This document shows, piece by piece, positions 37,800 to 49,500 of a stretch of DNA of 64,000 nt (positions are counted from its first letter, which is position 1; each line of letters opens with the position of its first letter). The position numbers and the translations under genes are program-made. Under the pieces are notes generated by a model. It was given only the letters and a program-made list of their open reading frames with translations. It did not search any database and was not told where the DNA came from. Source of the DNA: Anisakis pegreffii (lineage: Eukaryota > Nematoda > Chromadorea > Rhabditida > Anisakidae); NCBI GenBank assembly GCA_035041965.1, contig JAPYMA010000908.1, positions 62,001 to 126,000 on the forward strand, given 5' to 3'.

Positions 37800-37999
37800 G
37801 CTAGCTGTAACGCTTTTTGTCCACAAGCAGCCACGCGCTCTTCTTACTAACTAAATCGTAAACTCAGATTGATGAAGAAATAACATAGAACTGCATCCAC
37901 TTACATAATCGGCATACCAATAAAATGAAAAATTAGATTCAACTGTTCAGAAACTAGACAAAATTAATCAATTTAAAACCACTGAAGACAGTTGATTCT

Positions 38000-38620
38000 C
38001 GAGAATAAACAAATGAAAGAAGAGCTCAATTTTTCCGTTTTGCGATTGTCATCAAAATGAGCTTCTCTCATATCAATTGGTTATTTTAAAAAATCTTTCG
38101 CATGATTTGCTTTTGATTGTTTACAATATTTTTTGAAGTGATTCAAGCATCATAAACTAAACTGTTTCGTATCTTTCTCAGTGCACGATAACGTATATGC
38201 TTCGTTATCTTTTCTCTTCTTTTAAATCCCTTCCTGCCTCCCGTGCAATTGTTCGGGCATTATATTTGCCGTATTGTTTCACCTGTATCGAAATCAGCTA
38301 CACATCATCATGCGAACAAATATTATTATCGCTATTTCCATTCATTCACTTCTTGTTTCGTCATAATGCCGATCATGCTCAAAACTGTTCGTTGTTGTCG
38401 GTCAAACATGCGATATCATTTTGATTGCTTGTGTTTTGCAAACAACACATGTGTGAACGTGAATGCGATGCCAATGAGCTCGATTCTTCATTTACTTCAC
38501 TAATGTTACTTCTAAACAACAACACAGACTAGTCAGATCCCAACTCGTAGCATTTCAGTTAGTTGATATTAATCAATACTGAATAATACAGACAAAAGGT
38601 GAGCTTATCAACAACATTGC
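38000..38620 (+). repeat. Older relative of the 3' part of the 1.5-kb units
   Basis: Blocks resemble 59,755-59,966 and 63,400-63,830: a TTTTCCGTT..GCGAT segment, an ATCAAAATGAG segment, GGCA..TATATTTGCCGTAT, TCATGCGAA.AAATATTATT and ACTAGTCAGATCC. The order is the same. It is thus a diverged homologue lying between the two copies of the large duplication. Confidence 0.7.
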
Positions 38621-38682
38621 AGTCTGAATACTTACTTATGTATCGTAGGTTCTCAAGTTCGAATCGAACACATGGAGACACT

Positions 38683-38869
38683 TCTTGCAGCTGGAATGAT
38701 AGTGTTGATGACGAAAGACAGTGGTCGTAACTAAGCCCTCTTGATTATCTCTTGAATGAGATCTAACTTTGTCAAAGATTTTGGACCGACGCGGAATCCA
38801 ACTCACGCCCTCTGAACAGATCGGATCCTCAAAGCCCAGCGCTAAACCAGTATAAACCACTATCGGCCC
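38683..38869 (-). mobile_element. tRNA-derived SINE, minus-strand copy
   Basis: The head (38,783-38,869, minus) starts GGGCCGATAGTGG and ends GCGTCGGTCC, giving a 7-bp acceptor-like stem (GGGCCGA with TCGGTCC, one G-T pair). A box B-like stretch (GTTGGATTCC) precedes the 3' stem. The body runs on towards 38,683 with AAAATCTTTGACAAAG and GAGGGCTTAGTT. The same arrangement recurs at 51,577. Confidence 0.65.
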
Positions 38870-40294
38870 ATTGCTCAACCATTTCTATTTGATTTAAGTA
38901 CTATCTTCTTTGTATGCTGGCTTTTCGCGCTAGTCGCCGCAAGAATAGCGTGATTAAAGGCCGTAAAATATGTTGTGGACATATGAATATGATAAAGCTG
39001 ATTTGAATTACTGAAGATGCTGAAGGGGAAAGCGGAGCTGGGAACTGATAGAGACTGCGAAATTTCGAATGAACTAACGCCATCATTTCATGGTGTTGCT
39101 AATCAAGTATCCGTTATTTCCGTGAAAAGTTCAGGCGCGGAAGCATAACAAAGGAATTTGAGAACGTTAATGAGTTCAAATGCATGGAGTTGCAGGTCTC
39201 TCAGGAACAAAACTTTTTTTCAGATTCTCTGGTTATGCGTTCGAATCGGTCTGCTCAAACTGCCTATTTCATCTTGTCTGTTTGAGTGATTTGCGTAAGA
39301 TGAGCGCTTCTTTAACTGACCATGAGACATCTCGTCATCTATCGAAACAAGTTGATATTAGGCATGATGAAATGTTTATTTGGCATTGCACTCATAAAAT
39401 TAAAAAATGGTAAATGAAAGATTACTATCCAACGGTACAATATTAATAATAAAACATGGAGCGTAATCGTACAAGATCAAAATATAACGAGCAAGAAATA
39501 AATACAACAATTAAAGGCACGACTGAAGGGTGGCTTAAATCGGATTCTTTTCATCAGAGATATGCTACTCTTTAAAGATGTGTGCAATCGTCACTCATAG
39601 TTCTATGCTCATACCATCTTATCGAATTGTTTCATCAAATAAATAAATAATAATAGCATCACCACATTACTTCATTGCTTCATACTTCGATTTAAGAATG
39701 ACATAATAACATTCATATAAGCAACAACTCCCGGAACGATACATCCTGATCTTTATTTCCTCGTCGGCGTGACATAATGCTTAACAAATCTGCAGTGATC
39801 TCCAGCAGCCGATCGGATCAAAGCGGGCCATTGAGATTCCTGAACTGGAACTCCTGGCCGACTTATAGGCTGCTGTTGAGCTGTAGCACATGTTGTTTGG
39901 TTTGATGAAGACGTCGTAAAATTTTTTGAGAATTAACCAGAATAAAAGATTGTTCTCGTTGGCAGTTTCTCAGTAGCATGCGAAGATAAGTGTCCCATTT
40001 TAATGTCTTTGGTCAGTACTTATAGGCTCTTGTTGAACTCCTGAATGAGTGATCAGTTTGCTCAATGATATTTCTGTGGTTTCTGACACGGGTTGTTGAC
40101 TTGCAATGAATTATCCTAAAGACTCTGTGATCGTTGTTTGGTTTATTATGAACGATTTTTTGGTTCTGTGCGAATGGGTTTTTGGTTAGGATGTTATTAT
40201 GACATTATGTTAGTATGTCTCATTGTGGTAATATGTCAATATTGGTTTGCATGAGATTTACCTGAGATATAATTCGCATGGGTTGCTTGATTTC

Positions 40295-40504
40295 CTAGAA
40301 ATGGTTCTTTGAAGGATTTAGTTGATTTATGCTAGTTTCACTATCGAACGTCCTTCTTATAATACTCATTGCCAGAGGGGATGCCAATACATTATCTTCA
40401 AACTGCTTCTGATCCATTTCAAGCCACTCTTTCACGGTTTCGAGAACTATTTTTCTGAACACATCATTCGGGTTCATTCGCTCAGCGCAGTTCTGATGAA
40501 ACTT
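40295..40504 (-). CDS. Truncated terminal exon of copy 2
   Basis: After a GAATTTTAG acceptor the exon encodes a cassette head (KFHQNCAERMNPNDVF, NVLASPLAMSIIRRTF) and stops at codon 70 shortly after QLNPSKNHF. Relative to copy 1 a small deletion just before the stop shifts the frame. Decayed tail homology continues to about 39,750. Confidence 0.65.
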   Translation of the reverse strand, partial: KFHQNCAERMNPNDVFRKIVLETVKEWLEMDQKQFEDNVLASPLAMSIIRRTFDSETSINQLNPSKNHF

Positions 40505-43500
40505 CTAAAATTCAGTAATCGGCATCCTCAGTAGAAATCGAAAGCTTCATATAGGTTCACCCATCCAACTCTACGTAGATTACATTCGTCCTTCATGGCA
40601 AATTATGTGTTCATTTCAAGTAATATTGACACGAAAACACTCACAATGACAGTTAGCTAGTTGACATCGAATGAATCAATCCCACATATTTAATTTTTGT
40701 ATTCCATGATTGAAAATGGAATTTTTTTCATGCTGAGCAAATATTGATTTGCATGTGATATGACTGAAATTGACTTACAATCTGAGCACGACTGTACAAA
40801 TGCAATGGTTCAAGAATCTTTGTAATTGAGGCTTTTGACACCACACAGCTGCTTGGAGTGCTCTGAAATGACAGCAGTGAAACTTATAAAAATGAAAACA
40901 CTCTTTATTTCGGTAAAATTCATTGATTACAATGCTGCAAAACCAAAACGTGTTCCACGCGTATCTTCAGTCACCAAAAAAAACTTTTTAGCATGTTCAT
41001 GGTATCGTGGATCAGTGAATTGATTCACTATTTATGCACACAAAATCAATAATCGACCATTTACAATCCGACTGCGCTGATGTTATCGATTGTTAGTGTG
41101 AAATATATTACATCCTCACGAACAAACTAATTCGTTATAAAAATTACTTACATTTTCAGCGTGCGGTTTTGATTCGAGGAAGGCTTTTAGAGCGGATACC
41201 TGATTGATACGATGATTTCTTTCAATCGCCCACTGCGCAACCGAAAGTGACTGCTTTTCACTGTCAATTTTATATCGAGGAACATTAAAAGGACATTAAA
41301 AGTAGTTGTCAAAAAATTAAAGTTTACATTAAAATGCGATGAACGTAGTGGCATTCAGGAACACTGTAAATACCTCAATTGATTTGCGGCATTTGCCTCT
41401 TGACGATGCTTCTGGTAAAGATCTCTTCTTTCTTTCAATTGATCGACAATGAATTTAATAGTTGCCGTTGGTTGTTTGTTATTTCCAGAATCAGACTGCT
41501 TTATGTTGCTTGATTCCGTGGCTTTTCTCTGAGTTGGTTGATTTGAGGTAGTTCCATTAGCAAATGTCCTTCGTATGATTCTCATAGCCAAAGGAGATGC
41601 CAATACATTGTCTTCGAATTGTTCCTTGCTCATTTCAAGCCTTGTTTCCGTGATCTCGAGAACGATTTTGATTAACTCATCTTTTGGATTCATTTGCTTA
41701 GCACACTTCTGATGAAACCTCTGAAAATCAATAGCTAACCATTTTCAATAGAAATCGAAAGCTCTCACTGGTTCAGCTATCCATGTCTTTATAGATTACA
41801 TTCGCTTTTCATGGCAAATTTGTATCCTCTGAATAGAAACGAAACCGGCCATTACATCTCGATCAAATGACGATTTGCATGGCATATAATTGAAATTGAC
41901 TCACAATCTGAGCACGACTGTACAATCGCAGCTGTTGAAGAATTTTTGTAATTGAGGCTTTTGACACCACACAGCTGCTTGAAGTGCTCTGAAATGACAG
42001 CAGTGAAACTTATAAAAATGAAAACATTCTCCATTTCGGTAAAGTTCATTAATTACCATGCTGAAAATCAAAACTTGTCACACGCATATCTTGGGTCACC
42101 AAAAAAATTTTTTCGACACTTCATGGTATTGCGGATCAGTCAAGAACTGATGCTCTATTTACTAGTGTGGCACGGGGACGGAAAAAGTCGGAGACGAAAA
42201 AAATCGGGCAAAAAAATTTTGCAGTCGAGGACCTTGAAAATGTGATCGGCTCGAAAAAACTCAGAAACAGGGACTCAGGGATAGGGTCCTCGAAATTGCC
42301 CGACCCCCCCCCCCCACCACACTACTGTTTACTGTGAATTCTAACTGAACTGATTTTATTGATTTTCAGTGTGAAAAGCTATTATGAGCTTGTGAATATA
42401 TTGGAGACCTTGTACAAATTATTTACATTTTCAACCTGGTGAGTTGACTCAAGAAAGGCTTCAAGAGCTGCTGCTTGATCGTCACGGTGATCTCTCTCAA
42501 TCATCCACTGCTCCATCGAAAGTGACTGCTTTGCACTGTGAATTTTATATCAAAGGAAAATCAAAGTACTTGCCAAAAAACTCAACTGTACCTTAGAGAG
42601 CAATAAACGTTATGGCATTCAAGGAAACTGTAAATACCTCAACTGTTTTACAGCATTTGCCTCTTGACGATGCTTCTCGTAAAGGTCTCTTCTTTCTTTC
42701 AGTTGATCGACAATGAATTCGATTGCTGTCTTCGGTTGTTTGCTATTTCCAGAACCAGATTGCTTTAGGTTGCTTGATTCCATTGTTTTATTCGCTTCTT
42801 CTGAATTGATGCTCGTTTTTCTCTGGAAATGGTCTAATTAATTGGTAATTAAGCTACCCGTTTACGCACTGCGATCCGTTGTGGATTAAGAAAACTTGCG
42901 GATAAAACTAATATATTCTGACAAGTGGAATTTAGGTCTTGTTGCCCCTCCGAATGATAGTTCCGATGATCGATTTTTTACTGTTCTGATGCTAACTCTG
43001 AGAATCCAGATGGAAACATTTCGAACACAATCCAACCTCAGTTGGCGATTCTGGGTTCACTGATAATGATTTCCGGATCATTGCAGATACTTGCTTATCT
43101 TTCAGCTCGAGATTATCGGCCGAAAAATTCTTATTGTGAGTTTTTTGAGATGATTGCACACTTGCTGCAAGCGATACTTGACTTTCTGCCACTTTAGGGC
43201 AAGTTGACGGAGAATAAGCGTCCAAAACTGACAGCATTTCCTTCGACAAAACGACATTCTCATCGAATTCCTTTTCATTCATTCCCAACTCTTTCCTAAC
43301 CTGCTCCTTCTCTCCTTCGATCCCGTTCTCATTGCAGGCATACATGCGACTCAAATAAAATGCCTAAAAGATTCATTTGTTTTTAGAATCGCCTGAAAAC
43401 ATACGTATGTGATCGATGCAGTTTTGCTAGAGGGATCTACTCATGTGGAACACTTGATGGCGATAAGCTGCTGATGATGCGTTACATTCACTTAATAATT

Positions 43501-46500
43501 GATCACTGCAGGTAATTTAGTTAGAAATGAACATCATGAAGCATGAAGCACTATATTCAGAATGGATCTCCGGTGACAACCCACCAAATAAGAACGAAGT
43601 TCATTGCGCAACTTATTCAAGATTCTCGACGTCTCTCCATAAGTATAGCGTGATCTGTAATACCTCTGAAATGACAAGCAACAGTATTTTGAGCATAATC
43701 AGATCTAAATGATTCATCTTCTTTGAGAATTTACTGCATGAAATTCTTTCATTGCTGCTCAGAAAAATTTAGCTGTCTTTTCAATTTTGATACAGATTAA
43801 ACCTTTTCGTAGTTATCAGGAAATTCTGATAGTATTTTCGTATATTGGTCTCTTGCATCCATTTGCTGTTTCCTTTGGTGTCTCATCAAGGCAATCATTG
43901 AAGAGTTATTGAGTCTGCAATTAGATAAACTTTGTGATTGGATATTATGCGCCGTTGAATTGCTGAACGGAAAATTTATGATGGAATGTTAAGGCGGCAA
44001 AGGTTGAGCGCTCTGTGATGAGGAGGAGTTCATTCCGTTTGATTGCGAATGGCTCAACGTTTACACTGAACTTAAGTGGAGTCGCTTTAGTGTAAATCCC
44101 ACACTGACCACGAAACTGCCGGTTTTCGTTCGTTTGGTAATTTTTTGCAAACAACTCGCACCCCCCTCCGTATATGTGACAGCAATGAAGCATTAGCGAA
44201 AGCAACATACAATTCGATTGTTGCTTGACATTCTTTCTGATGTGAGTGGACCATCTTCAAACGTTTACACAATAATTGAGTAATCAGATCAAGTGTTCTA
44301 TCTGCAGTGCAGTCCTGTCCAGGTTGAACTCCGGATAGCTGTTCTATCCCGTCGACTGATTCAACTTTCATTTTCGAGGCCTTAAAATGATCTAAGTTAT
44401 TCTCAATAACGCAGCCCTCAGAAGCGATTTACGGCAATAACGTACAAACTGTCCATTTTCAAATGATTAATCAAATGTTAAAAAAGGGACGTTTTTCGGT
44501 GTTGCCAAACAATCAAATCCAATAAATCCTTCGATCCTACTTTACAAGTACCATTTTGGTAAAGTAGCGAAAGTTCGAACTTACCCCTTCTGGTAGTTCT
44601 TGATTTATTGGCGATTCCTGTTGAGGTGCTGCAGCTTCTTGTTGTTTTCTTATATCACATTCCCGATTTCTTGTCGCCGATTTCTGAGTGTCCCGAAACA
44701 TTGTCAGATCATCTGTTGTTGATAGCTGAATGTTGGATGATTTCTGTTGATTCCCAATAGGAGATTGTTGATTCTTTGAAGATTCTTGTTGAGTTCCAAC
44801 ATTTTCACTGGCACAAAAACGACGTATAATTTGCATCGCCAATGACGATGCTAAGACATTCTCGTCCAATTCTTTATCACTCATCTCCAATTGCTTTCTC
44901 GTTGCGTCGGAGAGATTCTGCCATTTCAAATCCTTCGGATCCATTTTTTCTGCGCATTTTTGATGAAACCTCTTAAAATTGGTTTGTTTTGTTGTGTTAA
45001 TCGAACGGCTCATGCGGATCAAATCAACAAAGTTTTATTTTTAAGGAAGCGTTCTCTTGTTCTGTCAGTAATGAAAGAGGATGATCATTCAAGAAAATCA
45101 TCTTCTCTCGTCGAACATTGGTGCTCGCTTCAATCAGAAAAAGTCATTCGTACAGAATCCCCAAAGCGGTGTAATTTACCCACAGAAACACTTGGATAAA
45201 ATCGAAAGGAACAATGTGATACTGAAATAATCTTTTCCGTTGTTTTCAAAAAGGGAAGTAATTGTGGAAAAACATTCAACAAGAACGATACTATTGAGAT
45301 TCACTCACAAGTTGAGCACGAATGACAGGTCGTAGAACTTGCATAAGTTTATCAGCAGAAGTCCGTGACGCATCTAGCCTCTGCAAATAGCTCTATGACA
45401 ACAAGATTACCAATTTTGAGCGTATATGTTCATAGTTTTAAGAAGATTCAGTGCCCTCCGATAAGGACCACATTCGAAGTTCACAGCACTCACGTCAATA
45501 ATCAGCAGTTTTAAAGTCATTTTTATCTATGCAAATTTTTATCCCTTTTCTTATGGTCATGATCAGGAAAAGTGGCTTGAGTCTTCTTTTATTTTGTTCT
45601 CATTCCAAAACGAAAACATTTCGGTGAAAATGCCCAATACTACCTCAAGTGAATTTATCATGTTATCATCAACATTCGACACAAGGAATTTCGTGAGATT
45701 AGATGCGTGATCAGTGCGTTGTTGTTCTTCAGCGATCCATTGACTCATTGAAAGTGATTGCATTGCACTGCAAATTTTACGTCAAAATGATTATCAGGTG
45801 GCCTTCATGTTCAATTCGCACAATTTTTTTTTCCTGTTGAGTCGAACCCGAACCATTGCAAAACTTCAGCGGTTACTAAAAAACCAAAACTATTTCTGAA
45901 ATGGAATGTGTTTGGAAAAGTCAAAAAGTTGGTTGAGCACTACAATGGATATGAATACCTCAAACTTTTAGTGGCGTTTGCCTCTTGACGATGTATCCGA
46001 TAAAGAATACTCCTCTCCGCCAGCTGCTTCGTAATGAGGTCAACAGCAGCTTCGAAATTTCGCTCGTTTACATTGCTTGAACTTTTCTTTTGATCAGTCT
46101 GAAAAAATTTTCCTTCCATTAAATCATGTCACATATTTGCTTGCTGTCCAATGAGCTGTTTTGAGATGCTTTGGCTGAATTGCTAATAAAAAAAGTGTTC
46201 TTATTCGACCCCAAGACTGCAATTAACATTTCCTTTTATCCCCTGTAATTTTTTATGGGCTCTGGTATTTTCGTGCCCCTCTGGTATTCTTGTGTGATCT
46301 CCTTCAGCTTCCCACAACGTTACGTTAAAAATCGAATTGTTCTGAAAATGTCATTAGTGTCATGCATTTATTTGCCATAAACCATTTATTCCAATGGATG
46401 GTGTTCCATGACTCACTGTAGATCGTGACTGCTGTTGTTTACACATATTCTGACTTCCTCCAGATTGTTCTCGCGTTTCTGCAGATCTTTCTTGACTTTG

Positions 46501-49500
46501 CACCGTACACTGCTGGTTTTGGGTAGGTTGATTCAACAGTGGCGCCTGATTAATTGAATTACTTTCTCTCCTTCGTGCCCATGGCTGTAATTAATGTTTC
46601 CTTTTATCACCTCATGTGATATTTTTATGTGATATACTCCAGCTTTTGAGAAAGTTGTTCTACCAATCGAATTGCTCAGAAAATTCCATTAAAGTCATGC
46701 GTAAACCATTTATTTTAATAGCAGATGTTCACTTGATATAAATCACATTGCGTTACCAAACAACAAGCAAAAAACTCATTTCTACGAACATACACAACTG
46801 AGCGATATCATTTGACTTTCAGAAGGCGCCTCGATTGAGTGTATCTCAAGAATTGGACTCACGCCGTCGAACTGTGATTCTGGGTCACTGTTCAATCTGC
46901 ACCATACATCGTACGCTACATTTGGTTTCACATTCACAGGATCATCGAAAAGATGTAGAGGATCAGCCAGATACTGTAATTAAGGTTCTACGGTTAGTGC
47001 ATAGATGTGAAGGATCAGCAAGATACTGTAATTAAGATTCTGCGCTTAGTGCATTCATCATTTTAGAGGCAGTTATAAGTAGTGTTCGTCGTAGAACGGG
47101 CTCCCCGTCGAAGACCCCGGCGTCGAACGCGGGGAGCGCTCCTCCCGCACAATTTGCTCCCCGACTTTTTCGCGGGGACTCCCCTCCGTTCAATTTTCTC
47201 CCCGCGGGGACCTCCCCCCGAGCGATCCGCTCCCCGACCTTTTCTCGGGAACCCCCACCCGTCCGGTTTCGTTCCCCGACGGGGAGCGCGAACCTTCGCG
47301 AACAATCAATTGAAAATGGTGAAAGACCGCAGCATCACTTTCAATATTGTCTTGTTGTTTGTTTTGAAATGTGAGTATAAGGTGCGCTTGAAAGAAAACT
47401 ACTTGAAAAAAGAAGAGAAATCTTTTAAAAATTGAAATTTTGTTTAAAAAATTGAGCTGAAATGTTCCCCGTCCTCCCCGTCGGGGAACACGGGGAACGG
47501 TCATTCCCCCACGGGGTCCCTCCGCGCAATTTGCTCCCCAACTTTTTCGCGGGGACCCTCCATGGTGCATTTTTCTCCCCACCGAGTTCCTCCCTCCCTC
47601 CGTGCGAAAAACTGCTCCTCGACGAACACTAGTCATGAGTAACTCAGAGGTAAGTGGCTTACGAGAATTGAACAGAATTGATGGCATTTAAATTCAAGGC
47701 AGACTCAAAGCCTATCAAAATCGCTCAGCAAGCTGTTTTTCTAAGCGAAACACGACTTAAGTGGGTACCCGGTCAATCTGCCTAAAGACATTTAGCCTAA
47801 GGACAGTTTGCCTAAAGACACATTGCCTAACGGACATTTTGCCTAACAGACAGTTTGTCTAACTTACGGTTTTTTTAATGGATATTTCGCCTAATAGGCA
47901 AATTATTCCATAGGCGAACTATCCGTTAGGCAATGTGTCTTTATGCAAAGTGTCGTTAGGCAAAATGTCTTTAGGCAGAGTGACCGGTCACGCATCAATC
48001 AATTCATATTTATTATGGATTACTGTTCGTCAGAATCAAGGTTTGTTACAAGGCAGTGTGAGATCCGCACTCGTCGAACTTTCAGAGCGGATGTTGTTAA
48101 TTCACTCCATTTAATCTCCGATTTTCGTCTTTGCGCACTATCCAAAGATGCAATAATCTGCTTTCGAATATCACCGGAAATGTTCCACTAGACAAAAGCT
48201 GTTATTGAATGTGTATTGCAGGCACAAAGCAACGGATAAGTGCTATGGTATGCAATGAAAAATAACCTCGAAATGCGGTGACCATATCCTATAAATCCCA
48301 CAATCGCTTTCATGTAATTGTACATCTGGTGAATTGATGGCAATGGTTTTTACGCAGATACACTTTGTTTGCGGTGACTGAAAGACATTTCAACATTCGA
48401 CAATGTCCACTGGGATCTTTTACTTGAGATTACATTATCAAACGTGTTGAATGATGCTGGAGATTTTTTCTACGCTGACAGCTAAACATAAACTCAAGCA
48501 ATCACCTATTTTCTCCTTGATAATGCACAATGTACGGAATGTGATTTGAGAAATTCGCTTGAGAAATTGAGAACGTGAAAAATGGATATTGCGAGAGAAA
48601 TTCAAATTGAAATATTTATATTGCGATGAAGTCAAGACAGATGCGAGAACGGAAAAGAAGCGTAAATGTACTTCATTTTCCATCCTGGAAGTGATGCGAA
48701 AAGGTTTGGTTGGCAATACTGGATTGATGATCTGAATTAGGCATCCTTGACCTGATGCAGTATTCTTCTGAAATTGTTCACATTTTCACTGTTCACTTCA
48801 ATATCGAATGAATGAGCTGCATTAGTCTGCAACATTTCATAAGCCTTAACTGTCACTCCCAAGCATGGAAGAATGGGAAGCAGTTGTATCAGGAAAAGCA
48901 AATGGTGTTCTAGATGATGTGAATAATCCGATTATGCGGAGTATTAAAATTCGTTGTGCGAATTGCTGATAGGGAAGTGCAGCAAAGAAGGTATTCGATT
49001 ACTGGATGAGTTACGCATCTGCATTTCCTGCGACACATAAGGAACCTTTTTTTTACAACATACACCAGTTGCCGATATTTTATAGTGATGCTGATCGTTA
49101 AATTATCATTGGAATACGGAACAACCTTCCTCAAATGTGAACTCATTCCCCAGTAATCGGTTTTCGTCAAAATACTGAAGAGATTTTCATTGTGATCAGC
49201 AAATGATCAATACGATTAAGTAAGGCAATTACAAACTCGAAATGCAATCCAGTCACCGATCACAATGTTTGGATGTGTTTCATTACGTGATAGCCGGATT
49301 TTTCGATTCCTTCGAAGTACTTTTATCTCTTGGTCCTTTAAACTTATCACCCAACCAACCAACCAGCTCTCAGAACTCATTATTTGTCGGGTTGTCTGAA
49401 AAAACTCCCATCTACAGCAGTGTCCATATGCCGATTAAAAGAGCGCAACGCCGATTAAAAATGATTATCTGAATGAAATCAGCTCCGACGTCAGTCACTC

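Larger units (their letters stand above)
25045..37980. repeat. Segmental tandem duplication, copy 1
   Basis: The whole block matches 39,219-50,485 in the same orientation. Matching landmarks include GATTCTCTGGTTATGCGTT at both left edges, all exon cassettes, the 180-nt exon (34,922 versus 46,794), the 159-nt exon (36,840 versus 49,237) and a TAGACAAAATTAA segment near both right edges. Copy 1 is longer because it holds one extra exon cassette and a longer terminal exon. Confidence 0.88.

Noticed and set aside
38636..38878. 80-codon minus-strand frame
   Set aside because: It is the translated SINE.
46835..47035. Plus-strand frame with a TTTCAG acceptor over the 180-nt exon, seen in both copies
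   Set aside because: The minus-strand reading has matching GT..AG borders, exactly 60 codons and phases that fit neighbouring minus-strand exons.
47063..47687. Long Arg/Gly-rich frames on both strands
   Set aside because: They fall inside the GC-rich hAT-like element, where stops are rare because of composition.
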